Below are positions 53,871 through 62,383 of a stretch of 64,000 nt of DNA, piece after piece. A program made the position numbers and the translations under genes. The DNA comes from Agromyces mediolanus (GTDB lineage: Bacteria; Actinomycetota; Actinomycetes; Actinomycetales; Microbacteriaceae). The first letter of the stretch is position 1. Each line of letters starts with the position of its first letter. Where the stretch lies: NCBI RefSeq assembly GCF_023715325.1, contig NZ_JAMBNX010000001.1, positions 744,001 to 808,000 on the forward strand. The letters run 5' to 3'. The notes beneath the pieces were generated by a model. That model was not told where the DNA came from. It ran no database searches and saw only the letters and a list, made by a program, of their open reading frames with translations.

Positions 53871-54670
53871 TCGTCGAGACGGCCTCGGGGCCCCTGCGCC
53901 TCGCCGCGAACCTCAAGTGGATGTTCACCGAGCTGCCCTTCGAAGCCCGCTTCGACGCGGCCGCCGCGGCGGGCTTCACCGCGGTCGAGTACGCCTCGCC
54001 GTACGAGCTCCCGGCGGAGCGCATCCGCGAGCTGCTGGGCGCGGCCGGTCTCCAGCAGGCGCTCATCAACACCCCGGCCGGCCCCGCGGGTTCGGCGACC
54101 GTCATGGGTGCCGGCTTCGTGCCGGGCGCGGGGGAGGAGTTCCGCGCGGGTGTGCTGCAGGCCCTCGAGTACGCGACCGTCATCGGTGCGCCCGTCGTGC
54201 ACGTGATGGCCGGCCTCCGTCCGGAGGGCGTCGACCCGCAGCTCGCGTTCGCCGGGTATGTGGCGCACATCGGCTGGGCGGCCGAGCACGCCCGCGACAC
54301 CGGGATCCGGCTCGTGCTCGAGGCGATCAACAAGCGCGACCAGCCGCGCTACGGCCTCGCCACGATGGAGTCCGCCGCCGCCGTCGCCGAGGCGGTGGAC
54401 CCGGAGACCGTCGGCGTGCTCTTCGACGTCTACCACGCGCAGGTCGACGGCGGGAACGTGATCGAGCGCTTCGAGCGACTCGTGCCGCGCATCGGCCACG
54501 TGCAGATCGCCGACAACCCCGGCCGTGGCGAGCCCGGTACCGGGGAGATCGCCTACGAGCGCGTGCTGGCGCACATCGCCGGGAGCGACTACGACGGGTG
54601 GATCGGGCTCGAGTACGGGCCGGTCGCCGGCACCGTCGAAGGGCTCGCCTGGACGGAGAGGATCCGCTGA
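53867..54670 (+). CDS. Hydroxypyruvate-isomerase-family protein, OtnI-like
   Basis: The 267-residue TIM-barrel protein has LAANLKWMFTELPFEARFDA at the start, HVMAG, and HVQIADNPGRGEPGTGEI, typical of the Hyi/OtnI group. OtnI isomerises 2-oxo- to 3-oxo-tetronate. The presence of OtnK-like and OtnC-like genes downstream supports this. It overlaps both neighbours by 1-4 bp. Confidence 0.9.
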   Translation: MIVETASGPLRLAANLKWMFTELPFEARFDAAAAAGFTAVEYASPYELPAERIRELLGAAGLQQALINTPAGPAGSATVMGAGFVPGAGEEFRAGVLQALEYATVIGAPVVHVMAGLRPEGVDPQLAFAGYVAHIGWAAEHARDTGIRLVLEAINKRDQPRYGLATMESAAAVAEAVDPETVGVLFDVYHAQVDGGNVIERFERLVPRIGHVQIADNPGRGEPGTGEIAYERVLAHIAGSDYDGWIGLEYGPVAGTVEGLAWTERIR

Positions 54671-55338
54671 TGACCGACCCCAGGATCGCGCTCATCAGCG
54701 CGACGCCGCTCGCCATCGGGCCCGCCGCCGCGGCCATCGCCGCGCAGTTCCCGGAGGGCACCGTCTGGAACCTGCTCGACGACCGACTGCTCGCCGACGC
54801 GCAGGGTGAGGGCGGCATCACCGCCCCGCTCGCCGCGCGGATGGACCAGCTGATCGAGCTCGCGATCGAGGGCGGCGCGGACGGCGTGCTGCTCACCTGC
54901 TCGCAGTACGGGGTGCGCGCCGAGCGTCGCGACCCGGCGGTCGACGGGATCGCCGTGCTCGCCGCGGACGGCCCGCTCTTCGCCGAGGTGGTCGGCCTGG
55001 GCGCCGCGCGCGTGCTCCTCGTCGCCTCGCTCGACTCCGCCGCGTCCGACAGCTCGGCGCGGCTCGGCGCCGTGCTGTCGGACGCGGGCGTCGCGACGAC
55101 GCTCGAGACCGTGGTCGTGCCCGCCGCCGCGAAGCCGCTGCCCGAGGGCGAACTCATCGAGGCGCTCGCCGCCGCGATCGACGCGGCCGAGCCGGGCTAC
55201 GACGCGATCGTGCTCGCCCAGTTCTCGCTCGCGCCGGCGGCCGCGGCGCTCGCCGAGCGCTTCGGCGTCCCCGTGCTGGACGCGCCGCGGACCGCGGCGA
55301 GCCGGCTCGCCGCGGAGATCGCGGGGCAGGGCCGATGA
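54670..55338 (+). CDS. Asp/Glu racemase-family protein
   Basis: The 222-residue protein has the pseudo-symmetric fold of Asp/Glu/hydantoin racemases. The first Cys is in GVLLTCSQYG, but the second expected Cys region reads IVLAQFSLAP without Cys. With one catalytic Cys, it may be a decarboxylase, isomerase or inactive racemase relative. This family member is not part of the known tetronate pathway, so its substrate is an open question. Confidence 0.75.
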   Translation: MTDPRIALISATPLAIGPAAAAIAAQFPEGTVWNLLDDRLLADAQGEGGITAPLAARMDQLIELAIEGGADGVLLTCSQYGVRAERRDPAVDGIAVLAADGPLFAEVVGLGAARVLLVASLDSAASDSSARLGAVLSDAGVATTLETVVVPAAAKPLPEGELIEALAAAIDAAEPGYDAIVLAQFSLAPAAAALAERFGVPVLDAPRTAASRLAAEIAGQGR

Positions 55339-56561
55339 TCGGCGTCATCGCCGACGACGTCACCGGAGCGACGGATGTCGCGGCGGCGCTCAGTCGCGCC
55401 GGCCTGCGCACCCTGCTGGCGCTCACCCCCGAGCTCGGGGAGGGCCCGGTCGATGCCGAGGCGATCGCGATCGGTCTGAAGACCCGTTCGATCCCGGTCG
55501 CCGATGCGGTCGCGCAGAGTCTCGCCGCCCTCGCCGCCCTCCGCGCGGCCGGCGCCGAGCTCACGTACTTCAAGTACTGCTCCACCTTCGACTCGACGCC
55601 CGAGGGCAACATCGGGCCCGTCACCGACGCACTCGCGGCCGAGCTCGGGGCGGAACTCGTCGTGACGACGCCGGCCGCGCCGCTCCACGGCCGCACGGTC
55701 TACCGGGGTCGGCTGTTCGTCGGCGACCAGCTGCTCGACGAGACGCACATGCGCGAGCACCCGGTGACGCCGATGCGGGACTCCTCGGTGCCGCGACTGC
55801 TCGCCCCGCAGGTCGCGGGCGAGGTCGGCCTGCTGCCGCTCGACGTCGTCCGAGCGGGCGCCGCGGCGGTGCGCGAGGCCGTTGCGGCGGCCGAGGCATC
55901 CGGCGTCGCCCACCTCGTGGCCGACGCGGCCGTCGAGGCCGACCTCGACGTGATCGCCGAGGCCGTCGACGGCGCAGCGCTCGTCGCGGGCTCGGCCGGC
56001 CTCGTCGGCGCGCTCGCCCGGCGGCGACCGTCGACCGGCCGGGCCGCGGATGCCGCCCCGGCGGGGCGCACCGCGATCCTCGCCGGCAGCTGCTCCCGTC
56101 GCACGCTCGAACAGATCGACCGCTTCCAGGCGACGGGCGCACCGAGCTATCGGCTGCGCGCCGAACGCGGCGACACCGCCGAACAGCTCGCCGCCGACGC
56201 GCTCGCCTGGTGGGACGCGCAGTCGGACGGCCCCTCGGCGCTGATCTACTCCTCGAGCCCCGCCGCCGAGCGCGACGCCGAGTTCCCCGAGGCGGGCGAG
56301 CTCTATGAGCGCACCGCCGGGATCGTCGCCGACGGGCTCGCGGAGCGCGGCGTGCAGCGGCTCGTCATCGCGGGCGGCGAGACCTCGGGCGAGGTCGTCC
56401 GTGCCCTCGGCATGGGCACGGCGGTCGTCGGTGCGGAGGCCGCGCTCGGCGCGCCGTGGATCCACGATCCGCGCCGAGACCTCCACCTCGTGCTGAAGTC
56501 GGGGAACTTCGGCGGGCCAGAGCTGTTCGTCGACGTCGCCGGCGTCGGGGCGGACTCATGA
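55335..56561 (+). CDS. Four-carbon acid sugar kinase, OtnK-like (DUF1537)
   Basis: The 408-residue kinase has the N-terminal IADDVTGATDVAAALSRAG, the DSTPEGNIGPVTDAL segment, and the C-terminal nucleotide motif IAGGETSGEVVRALG. It phosphorylates a 3-oxo-tetronate at O4. It is shared by several acid-sugar pathways, so the exact sugar depends on the partner enzymes. Confidence 0.9.
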   Translation: MIGVIADDVTGATDVAAALSRAGLRTLLALTPELGEGPVDAEAIAIGLKTRSIPVADAVAQSLAALAALRAAGAELTYFKYCSTFDSTPEGNIGPVTDALAAELGAELVVTTPAAPLHGRTVYRGRLFVGDQLLDETHMREHPVTPMRDSSVPRLLAPQVAGEVGLLPLDVVRAGAAAVREAVAAAEASGVAHLVADAAVEADLDVIAEAVDGAALVAGSAGLVGALARRRPSTGRAADAAPAGRTAILAGSCSRRTLEQIDRFQATGAPSYRLRAERGDTAEQLAADALAWWDAQSDGPSALIYSSSPAAERDAEFPEAGELYERTAGIVADGLAERGVQRLVIAGGETSGEVVRALGMGTAVVGAEAALGAPWIHDPRRDLHLVLKSGNFGGPELFVDVAGVGADS

Positions 56562-57211
56562 GCGGCGCCGGCGCCGCGGCCCGCGCGGTCGAGCGGGTCG
56601 CCCACGCCATCCACCGGCGCGGGCTCAGCCACGGGCGCACCGGCAACCTGGCCGTGCGCGACGGCGAGCACATCCTGCTCACCCCGACCGGGGTGAGCCT
56701 CGGCGAGGTCGAGGCGGGGGCGCTCTCGGTGCTCGACGCCGACGGCCGGCGCCTCGACGGGCCCCGCCCGACGAAGGAGGCGTTCCTTCACCTCGCCGTG
56801 CTCCGCACCCGGCCCGAGCTGAACGCCGTCGTGCACACCCACTCGCCGTACACCGCCGCGCTCTCGTGCCTCGACGGGCTCGACCCCGAGGCGCCGCTGC
56901 CGCCGCTCACCGCCTACTTCGCGATGCGGGTCGGCGCGCTGCGCCTGCTGCCGTACCTCGCGCCGGGGGATGCCTCGGGCACCGCCGCCGTCGAGGAGGC
57001 GGCCGCGGCGAGCCACGCGCTGCTGCTGCGCAACCACGGGCCGGTCGTCGCCGGCACCGACCTCGACGGCGCGCTCGACGCCCTCGAAGAGCTGGAGCAC
57101 ACCGCGCAGCTCTTCTTCCTCACCGCCGGGCACCGCGCCGCTCCGCTCACTCCGGAGCGCGTCGCCGCCCTCGCCCCTCGACCCGCCGACGGAAGGACCC
57201 CCGCCGCATGA
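56558..57211 (+). CDS. Class II aldolase-family decarboxylase, OtnC-like
   Basis: The 217-residue protein has SHGRTGNLAVRDG, the PTGVSLGE substrate loop, and metal ligands in VVHTHSPYTAALS and LLRNHGPVVAG. OtnC decarboxylates 3-oxo-tetronate 4-phosphate to dihydroxyacetone phosphate. It overlaps the kinase gene (ATGA) and the next gene (ATGA). Confidence 0.9.
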   Translation: MSGAGAAARAVERVAHAIHRRGLSHGRTGNLAVRDGEHILLTPTGVSLGEVEAGALSVLDADGRRLDGPRPTKEAFLHLAVLRTRPELNAVVHTHSPYTAALSCLDGLDPEAPLPPLTAYFAMRVGALRLLPYLAPGDASGTAAVEEAAAASHALLLRNHGPVVAGTDLDGALDALEELEHTAQLFFLTAGHRAAPLTPERVAALAPRPADGRTPAA

Positions 57212-57885
57212 TCACCCTCTACAGCGGCCTCGTCGTGCGGCAGCCGCTCGTCGACACGCTCATCCCCGCGTTCGAGGCCGAGACCGGGGAGCGTATCGAG
57301 GCGACGTTCGAGCCCACCACGGTGCTGCTCGAGCGCATCGCCGCAGGCGAGCGTCCCGACCTCGTCCTCGGCGTCGCCGGTTCCGTCCACGACCTCGCCG
57401 CGCAGGGCGTCCTCGCCGCGGACACGGTCGTCGAGCTCGCCGTGTCGGCGATCGGCGTCGCACGCCTGCCCGAGACGCCGTCGCTGGCGGATGCCTCGGC
57501 CGAGGTGTTCCTCGACCGGCTGCTCGATTCCCGTGCGGTCGCCTACTCGCTCTCCGGGGCGAGCGGACTGCACTTCAGCGGGGTGCTGCGTGCGCGCGGG
57601 CTGCTCGAGCGCCTCGACGAGCGCGCCGTGCGCTTCCCGGCCGGGCTCACCGCGGAGGCCGTCGTGGACGGGCGGGCGGAACTCGCCATCCAGCAGGTGA
57701 GCGAGCTGCGCTCCGTGCACGGCCCGCACCTCGTCGAGCCCATCCCGCACGAGCTGCAGTCGTACGCGCGCTTCGCGATCGGTGCGAGCGCCGACGCCCC
57801 GGCCGCTGCCCGCGACTTCGCCGCGACCCTGGCGGGGGAGCGGGCCCTCGCCGCGTTCGAAGCCGTCGGGCTGAGCGCCCCCTGA
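57208..57885 (+). CDS. Binding-protein-fold (ModA-like) protein without signal peptide
   Basis: The 225-residue protein opens directly with MITLYSGLVVRQPLVDTLIP and continues FEAETGERIEATFEPTTVLLERI, the start of a mature ModA-type binding domain. There is no signal peptide, lipobox or upstream extension: the ATG overlaps the aldolase stop. So it should be cytoplasmic. No transporter genes are adjacent. It may sequester, sense or transform an oxyanion or acid intermediate. Confidence 0.8.
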   Translation: MITLYSGLVVRQPLVDTLIPAFEAETGERIEATFEPTTVLLERIAAGERPDLVLGVAGSVHDLAAQGVLAADTVVELAVSAIGVARLPETPSLADASAEVFLDRLLDSRAVAYSLSGASGLHFSGVLRARGLLERLDERAVRFPAGLTAEAVVDGRAELAIQQVSELRSVHGPHLVEPIPHELQSYARFAIGASADAPAAARDFAATLAGERALAAFEAVGLSAP

Positions 57886-57961
57886 ACCGCGCCGGCCACG
57901 AGCCGGCACCCGATCACGGCCCCTCGGGCCGACGAGCACGAGAGAACAGAAGGAACGGATC

Positions 57962-58948
57962 ATGAGGAAAGTAGTGGTGGACACCGACACCGGTGTGGAC
58001 GACGCTCTCGCGCTGATGCTGCTCGCAGCGGACCCGGAGGTCGAGATCCTCGCGGTGCTGAGCGTCTTCGGCAACTGCCACGGCGACCGTGCGGCGGACA
58101 ACGCGCGCTACGTGCTCGACACCTGCGGGCGCCAGGACGTGCCCGTGTACCGAGGCTCCGACGTGCCGCTGAAGCAGGAGCTGAAGCTCTCCTCCGGCGT
58201 GCACGGCGACGACGGCTTCGGCAACACCGGCCTGCGACCCCTGACGAGCGTGCCCGCCGAGCCGAACGGCATCCCGATCCTGCTCGACCTCGTCGCCCAG
58301 CACGAGGGCGAGATCGACTACCTCGCGCTCGGCCCGCAGACGAACCTCGCGAAGGCGCTGCAGCAGGATTCGCGGCTGCTCGAGCGGCTGCGCAGCACGA
58401 CCATCGTCGGCACGCTGGGCCCGGCGCTCTACCACGACACGGAGCCGTGGGCCGACCGCCGCTTCCGCGTCTCGCGCGACCCCAACGTGTCCTTCGACAT
58501 CGACGCGGCCGAGATCGTCGCGAGTCACGAGGGGGATGTCACCTGGTGCGGCCCGTACGTGACCCGGCAGGCACTCGTTCCCGAGAACTTCTTCCTCGAA
58601 CTCGCCGCCGAGACGAAGTCGCCGCCGGCTGAACTCATCACGGCGATCAGCCACGACTACGCGGGCTTCTACTCGCGGTCGTACGGCCGGCCGGACTCGG
58701 CGCGGGTGATGGGCATCAACGACAGTCTCGCGGTGGCGACGCTGTTGCGGCCGGACCTGGTGGCGGGGGCCGTGCAGCGCCCGCTGCAGACGTTCCAGGA
58801 CCAGGAGACGGGGGAGCGGTTCCTCGCCGGGGTGCATCCGGTGAAGGGGGAGACCCGACCGATCCACCGGGTCATCTTCGATATGGACTTCGACGGCGTG
58901 CTGGAGCTCATCGGGGAGACGCTCCGCCGCCCGCTGCCTTGGCGCTGA
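57962..58948 (+). CDS. Nucleoside hydrolase (IunH family)
   Basis: The 328-residue protein has the calcium-binding DTDTGVDDALALMLL, a GVHGDDGFGN segment and the C-terminal HRVIFDMDFDG. It cleaves the N-glycosidic bond of ribonucleosides or related N-ribosides. The gap of 76 nt after the preceding gene lacks a terminator, so it may belong to the same operon. Confidence 0.92.
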   Translation: MRKVVVDTDTGVDDALALMLLAADPEVEILAVLSVFGNCHGDRAADNARYVLDTCGRQDVPVYRGSDVPLKQELKLSSGVHGDDGFGNTGLRPLTSVPAEPNGIPILLDLVAQHEGEIDYLALGPQTNLAKALQQDSRLLERLRSTTIVGTLGPALYHDTEPWADRRFRVSRDPNVSFDIDAAEIVASHEGDVTWCGPYVTRQALVPENFFLELAAETKSPPAELITAISHDYAGFYSRSYGRPDSARVMGINDSLAVATLLRPDLVAGAVQRPLQTFQDQETGERFLAGVHPVKGETRPIHRVIFDMDFDGVLELIGETLRRPLPWR

Positions 58949-59000
58949 TCTCCGGCGCGAGGCATCCGAGGATTCCGCGGGCGACCCTCGCGCAAATCCT

Positions 59001-59017
59001 ATAGCGCCCGCTATACT
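59001..59017 (+). promoter_or_regulatory. Operator and -10 region of the MHS transporter gene
   Basis: ATAGCGCCCGCTAT (59001-59014), within the 16-bp palindrome 59000-59015, is an inverted repeat. TATACT (59012-59017) is a near-consensus -10 box overlapping it. The ATAG-N6-CTAT form matches the site at 51270-51283. Confidence 0.65.
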
Positions 59018-59082
59018 ATTTTATTACCGACAACCTCACCCCGCTTCTGCGAAGGTGGCATCGAGCGAAGGAGCTCCCCCCG

Positions 59083-60420
59083 ATGTCGAAACTCCAAGAC
59101 CCAGCGCCCGCCTCGCGCGCCGAGGCCTCCGCCGTCCGGAAGCCCGGGCACGCCAAGCAGTTGTTCGCCCTGAGCGCCGGCCACGCGCTCGAGTGGTACG
59201 ACTGGGCGATGTTCGGGCTCCTGTCCGTGTACATCGGACAGGCGTTCTTCCCGGGTGAGAACGCGGTCGCCGCGACCCTGAACTCGCTCGCGGTGTTCGC
59301 GGTCGGCTTCGTGGTGCGTCCCATCGGCGGCGTCGTCTTCGGCCTCGTGGCCGACCGCCTCGGCCGCAAGCCCGTCATGGTGGGGGCCGTGGCGGTCACC
59401 GCGGCGGCGAGCCTCGTCATCGGCGTCCTGCCCACGCACGAGACGCTCGGCATCTGGGCCGGCGTGATCGTGCTGTTCTGCCGCATCATGCAGGGCTTCT
59501 CGACGGGCATCGAGGGCTCGCTGGGTGCGGCCTACGGCGTCGAGCTCGTGCCCGACCGCCCGGGCTACGTCGCGGGCTTCATGGCGACGTTCAACAACCT
59601 CGGCAACATGCTCGCCCCACTCACCGCCTTCGTCACGAGCTCGCTGATCGGGCCGGAGGGAATGGCCGACTACGGCTGGCGGGTGCCGTTCATCCTCGGC
59701 GGCCTGCTCGGCTTCATCGTGCTCTGGCTCCGCCGCACGCTGCCCGAGACGCTGCCCGCCGCGTCGAGCGTCGCCGACGGCAGCCGGATGACCGCCCGTC
59801 AGCAGACCGGCGACGTCTGGAAGGGCGTGCGCAAGTACTGGCTCAGCATCCTCGCCGTCGTCTTCATCGTCGGTGCCATCCAGGCGTACAACTACACCTG
59901 GCTCTCCGGCCTGCCCTCGATCGCGACGGGCACCTACGGCGAGGACCCGACGGGCGTCTTCGCGGTCTCGACCTCGCTCGGCGTCATCCTCACCGTCGGC
60001 GCCTTCGTGCTCAGCCGTGTGCTCGACAAGTGGGACCTCTCCCGCTGGTTCGTGCTCGGCCGGCTCCTCGCGATCCCGACGATCTTCCTCGTGCTGCTCT
60101 ACACGGGGAACGGCGTCGGCGCGCTCGCCGGCGTGCTCCTCGGCGGATCGCTCGTGCTGCTGCTGAACCTCACGATCTTCAGCACCGTCGCGAACCTGAT
60201 GATCCCGCAGCAGTTCCGCGGCACCGCCGTCGGCCTCGGCTACGGCATCGGCGTCGCCCTCTTCGGCGGGACGGCCTCGTACCTGTTCGTCTACCTGCAG
60301 AGCATCGGCCTCGGGAACGTCTTCCCGTTCTACGTCGCCACGCTCTGCGCGATCAGCGTCGTGCTCTACCTCGTCGCGAAGCGCAAGAACGGCGTCTTCA
60401 AGGGCAAGCAGGCCGACTAG
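59083..60420 (+). CDS. MFS transporter, metabolite:proton symporter (MHS) type
   Basis: The 445-residue protein has about 12 helices and the MHS opening GHALEWYDWAMFGLLSVYIG, with GVVFGLVADRLGRKPVM (motif A) and ILCRIMQGFS-like helix 4. This family imports organic acids, betaines or dicarboxylates. It is the likely uptake route for the acid substrate of the preceding genes. AAGGAGC precedes the ATG. Confidence 0.92.
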   Translation: MSKLQDPAPASRAEASAVRKPGHAKQLFALSAGHALEWYDWAMFGLLSVYIGQAFFPGENAVAATLNSLAVFAVGFVVRPIGGVVFGLVADRLGRKPVMVGAVAVTAAASLVIGVLPTHETLGIWAGVIVLFCRIMQGFSTGIEGSLGAAYGVELVPDRPGYVAGFMATFNNLGNMLAPLTAFVTSSLIGPEGMADYGWRVPFILGGLLGFIVLWLRRTLPETLPAASSVADGSRMTARQQTGDVWKGVRKYWLSILAVVFIVGAIQAYNYTWLSGLPSIATGTYGEDPTGVFAVSTSLGVILTVGAFVLSRVLDKWDLSRWFVLGRLLAIPTIFLVLLYTGNGVGALAGVLLGGSLVLLLNLTIFSTVANLMIPQQFRGTAVGLGYGIGVALFGGTASYLFVYLQSIGLGNVFPFYVATLCAISVVLYLVAKRKNGVFKGKQAD

Positions 60421-60430
60421 GCATCCGGAT

Positions 60431-60479
60431 CGGCCGCGCCGTCGGTCCCCGCGTCAGGCGGGGGTCGGCGGCGCGGCCG
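60431..60479. terminator. Bidirectional terminator
   Basis: CGGCCGCGCCG (60431-60441) pairs with CGGCGCGGCCG (60469-60479) and inner CCCCGC pairs with GCGGGG. It lies between the convergent MHS transporter and GntR genes. Confidence 0.8.
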
Positions 60480-60497
60480 TGTCCCGGCGACGTGCGC

Positions 60498-61211
60498 TCA
60501 GTGCTCCGCGGCCTCCGCGCTCGCCGCGCGCTCGTCGGTGAGGGTGCGGCGGCGCGCCTCCTCGATGTGGGCGCGCATGAGCTGCACGGCGCCGACCCGG
60601 TCGCCGCGCTCGATCGCGTCGTAGATCCCGCGGTGTTCGGCGGCCGCCTCGAGCGCGTGCGTGCGGCCGGCCCGGCCGCTCAGTCGGAAGCGCTGCAGCT
60701 GGCTGCCGAGCGCGGCGAAGGCTCGGTGGGTGAAGGGGTTGCCGGTCTGCGCGCTGATCAGGGTGTGGAACGATTCGTCGGCCACCCAGCTCGCCTTCAG
60801 GGTCTCGGGGTCGGCGTTCTCGCCCGCCCGCTCCATCGTCTCGATGCTCGCGAGCAGCTGAGCCAGGAACTCGGGGGTCGCCTTCGCCGTCGCCTCGCCC
60901 GCGAAGCTCGGCTCGAAGAGCAGTCTGGCGTCCATGAGCTGCACGATCTCGGTGGGGGAGAGGAGCGGCGCGACCTCGTAACCGCGGAGCGGGTGACGCA
61001 GCACGAAGCCGGTCGGCTCGAGCCGGGCGAGCGCCTCGCGGATCGGGGTCGCCGACAGCGCCATCTCGCGCGAGAGGGCGCCGATGTTGAGCCGGTCGCC
61101 CGGCTCCCGGCGGCCGCTGATCATCTGCAGCAGCAGTTCGTCGTAGGCGCGGTCGGCGTACGGCACGCGGGTGGATCGCCGTCGCGACGGCGGAACGCGC
61201 TCTTCGCTCAC
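60498..61211 (-). CDS. GntR-family (FadR-type) regulator 2
   Basis: The 237-residue protein has LNIGALSREMALSATPIREALARLE (key part GALSREMALSATPIREAL) and an FCD domain. It aligns end to end by eye with the regulator at 50559, including LNIGALSRE, so they are paralogues with probably related effectors. The start is GTG 61211. It is flanked by terminators, so it is expressed alone. Confidence 0.88.
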   Translation of the reverse strand: MSEERVPPSRRRSTRVPYADRAYDELLLQMISGRREPGDRLNIGALSREMALSATPIREALARLEPTGFVLRHPLRGYEVAPLLSPTEIVQLMDARLLFEPSFAGEATAKATPEFLAQLLASIETMERAGENADPETLKASWVADESFHTLISAQTGNPFTHRAFAALGSQLQRFRLSGRAGRTHALEAAAEHRGIYDAIERGDRVGAVQLMRAHIEEARRRTLTDERAASAEAAEH

Positions 61212-61272
61212 TCGGGCTCCTCTGGGGTGGTCGGTCGTGCCTGCTCGAACCTATCGCGTCGCCCGCGCACGG

Positions 61273-61307
61273 CTCGGGGCCCGCGCCGTGCTGGCGCGGG
61301 CCCCGAG
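61273..61307. terminator. Terminator after the BtpA-like gene
   Basis: A perfect 15-bp stem (CTCGGGGCCCGCGCC and its complement) with a GTGCT loop lies 25 bp after the stop of the leftward BtpA-like gene. Confidence 0.85.
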
Positions 61308-61332
61308 GTGGTGCAGACGGGAGCGACGGGGC

Positions 61333-62169
61333 TCAGGCCGCCTTCTGGGCCTGACCCGAGCGCCAGAGCTGCACGAACTCGCGCGTCATCTCGCCGCTCG
61401 CCGGGAGGTCCATGTCGGCGTTCGGCTTCGATCCGTAGCCGAACACGGCGCCGTCGGCGACCTCGGCGTAGGTGGCGGCGTGCTTCGCCGTCATGCCCGA
61501 GCCGAGGATGATCGGCGCGTCGGGGATGGCGTCCTTGACCTGGCGGAGGCGGTCGAGGCTCGGCGGCATGCTCGTGTCGTCGCCGGCGAGGATGATCGCG
61601 TCGGCGCCGCCGCGGTGCAGCATGTCGGCGGCGATGACGGGCACCGGGCGCTCGACGAGCGGGCGGGCGTGCTTCGTCAGGAGGTCCGCCAGCGTGAGGA
61701 TGTGCTCGCCGCCGATGTGCTTCTTGTAGCGGGCGACGAGGTGCGCCTCGCTGTTGATGATGCCCTGGTCGGTGACCGAGGCGTCGGTGAGGATGTTCAG
61801 CCGGATGAACTGCGCGTCGACGGCCGCGGCGATGCCGAGCGACGCCTTCCACGAGTTGCGGAGGATGTTGATGCCGATGGGCAGCTCGGTCTGACGGCGC
61901 ACCTCGCGGGCGACGACGGCCGCCGCGGCGACCGTCTCGGGCTCGATGGTGACCGGGTAGAACGGGTAGTCGTGGAAGTTCTCGACGAGGAGCGCGTCCA
62001 CGCCGCCCTCGGCGAGGGTCGTGGCGTCCTGCACCGCGCGGTCGATGACGTCGTTCAGGTTGCCGGAGAAGGCGGGGGCGCCGGGCAGGGCGTACATGTG
62101 CACCATGCCGATGACGGGGGCCTTGCCGCCGAACACGCCGTTGAAGCGGTCGAGGTAGGGGTAGCTCAT
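61333..62169 (-). CDS. BtpA/SgcQ family TIM-barrel protein
   Basis: The 278-residue protein has VIGMVHMYALPGAP, DALLVENFHDYPFYP, INILRNSWKASLGIA, and GSGMTAKHAATYAEVADGAV, the BtpA/SgcQ pattern. BtpA was linked to photosystem assembly in cyanobacteria and SgcQ to an uncharacterised sugar operon; the biochemical reaction is not settled. Its place next to a nucleoside hydrolase, acid-sugar genes and two GntR regulators favours a role in sugar or nucleoside breakdown. Confidence 0.9.
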   Translation of the reverse strand: MSYPYLDRFNGVFGGKAPVIGMVHMYALPGAPAFSGNLNDVIDRAVQDATTLAEGGVDALLVENFHDYPFYPVTIEPETVAAAAVVAREVRRQTELPIGINILRNSWKASLGIAAAVDAQFIRLNILTDASVTDQGIINSEAHLVARYKKHIGGEHILTLADLLTKHARPLVERPVPVIAADMLHRGGADAIILAGDDTSMPPSLDRLRQVKDAIPDAPIILGSGMTAKHAATYAEVADGAVFGYGSKPNADMDLPASGEMTREFVQLWRSGQAQKAA

Positions 62170-62330
62170 GAGAGTGCTCCTCAGGGGATGGGACGCGGGC
62201 GCGCAGCCGACCTCGGCCGGGCGACGCTGCGTCGACGGGGTTCATCCGTTCGGCGCGGTCGGCGCCGAACGCGGCCGCGAGTGCGACCCGGGGTGGAAAT
62301 GCCTGTCGACCGGCCGTTCCAGCTCCGTTG

Positions 62331-62354
62331 TTTCAAATAATATTGGATTTGAAA
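62331..62354. promoter_or_regulatory. AT-rich operator-like inverted repeat upstream of the BtpA-like gene
   Basis: TTTCAAAT (62331-62338) and ATTTGAAA (62347-62354) are perfect complements around AATATTGG. Such an AT-rich block is exceptional in this genome. It lies 162 bp upstream of ATG 62169 and 30 bp from the EamA stop. Confidence 0.6.
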
Positions 62355-62383
62355 GGGAAGTCAAGCGGGAACGGGTGGTGCAC

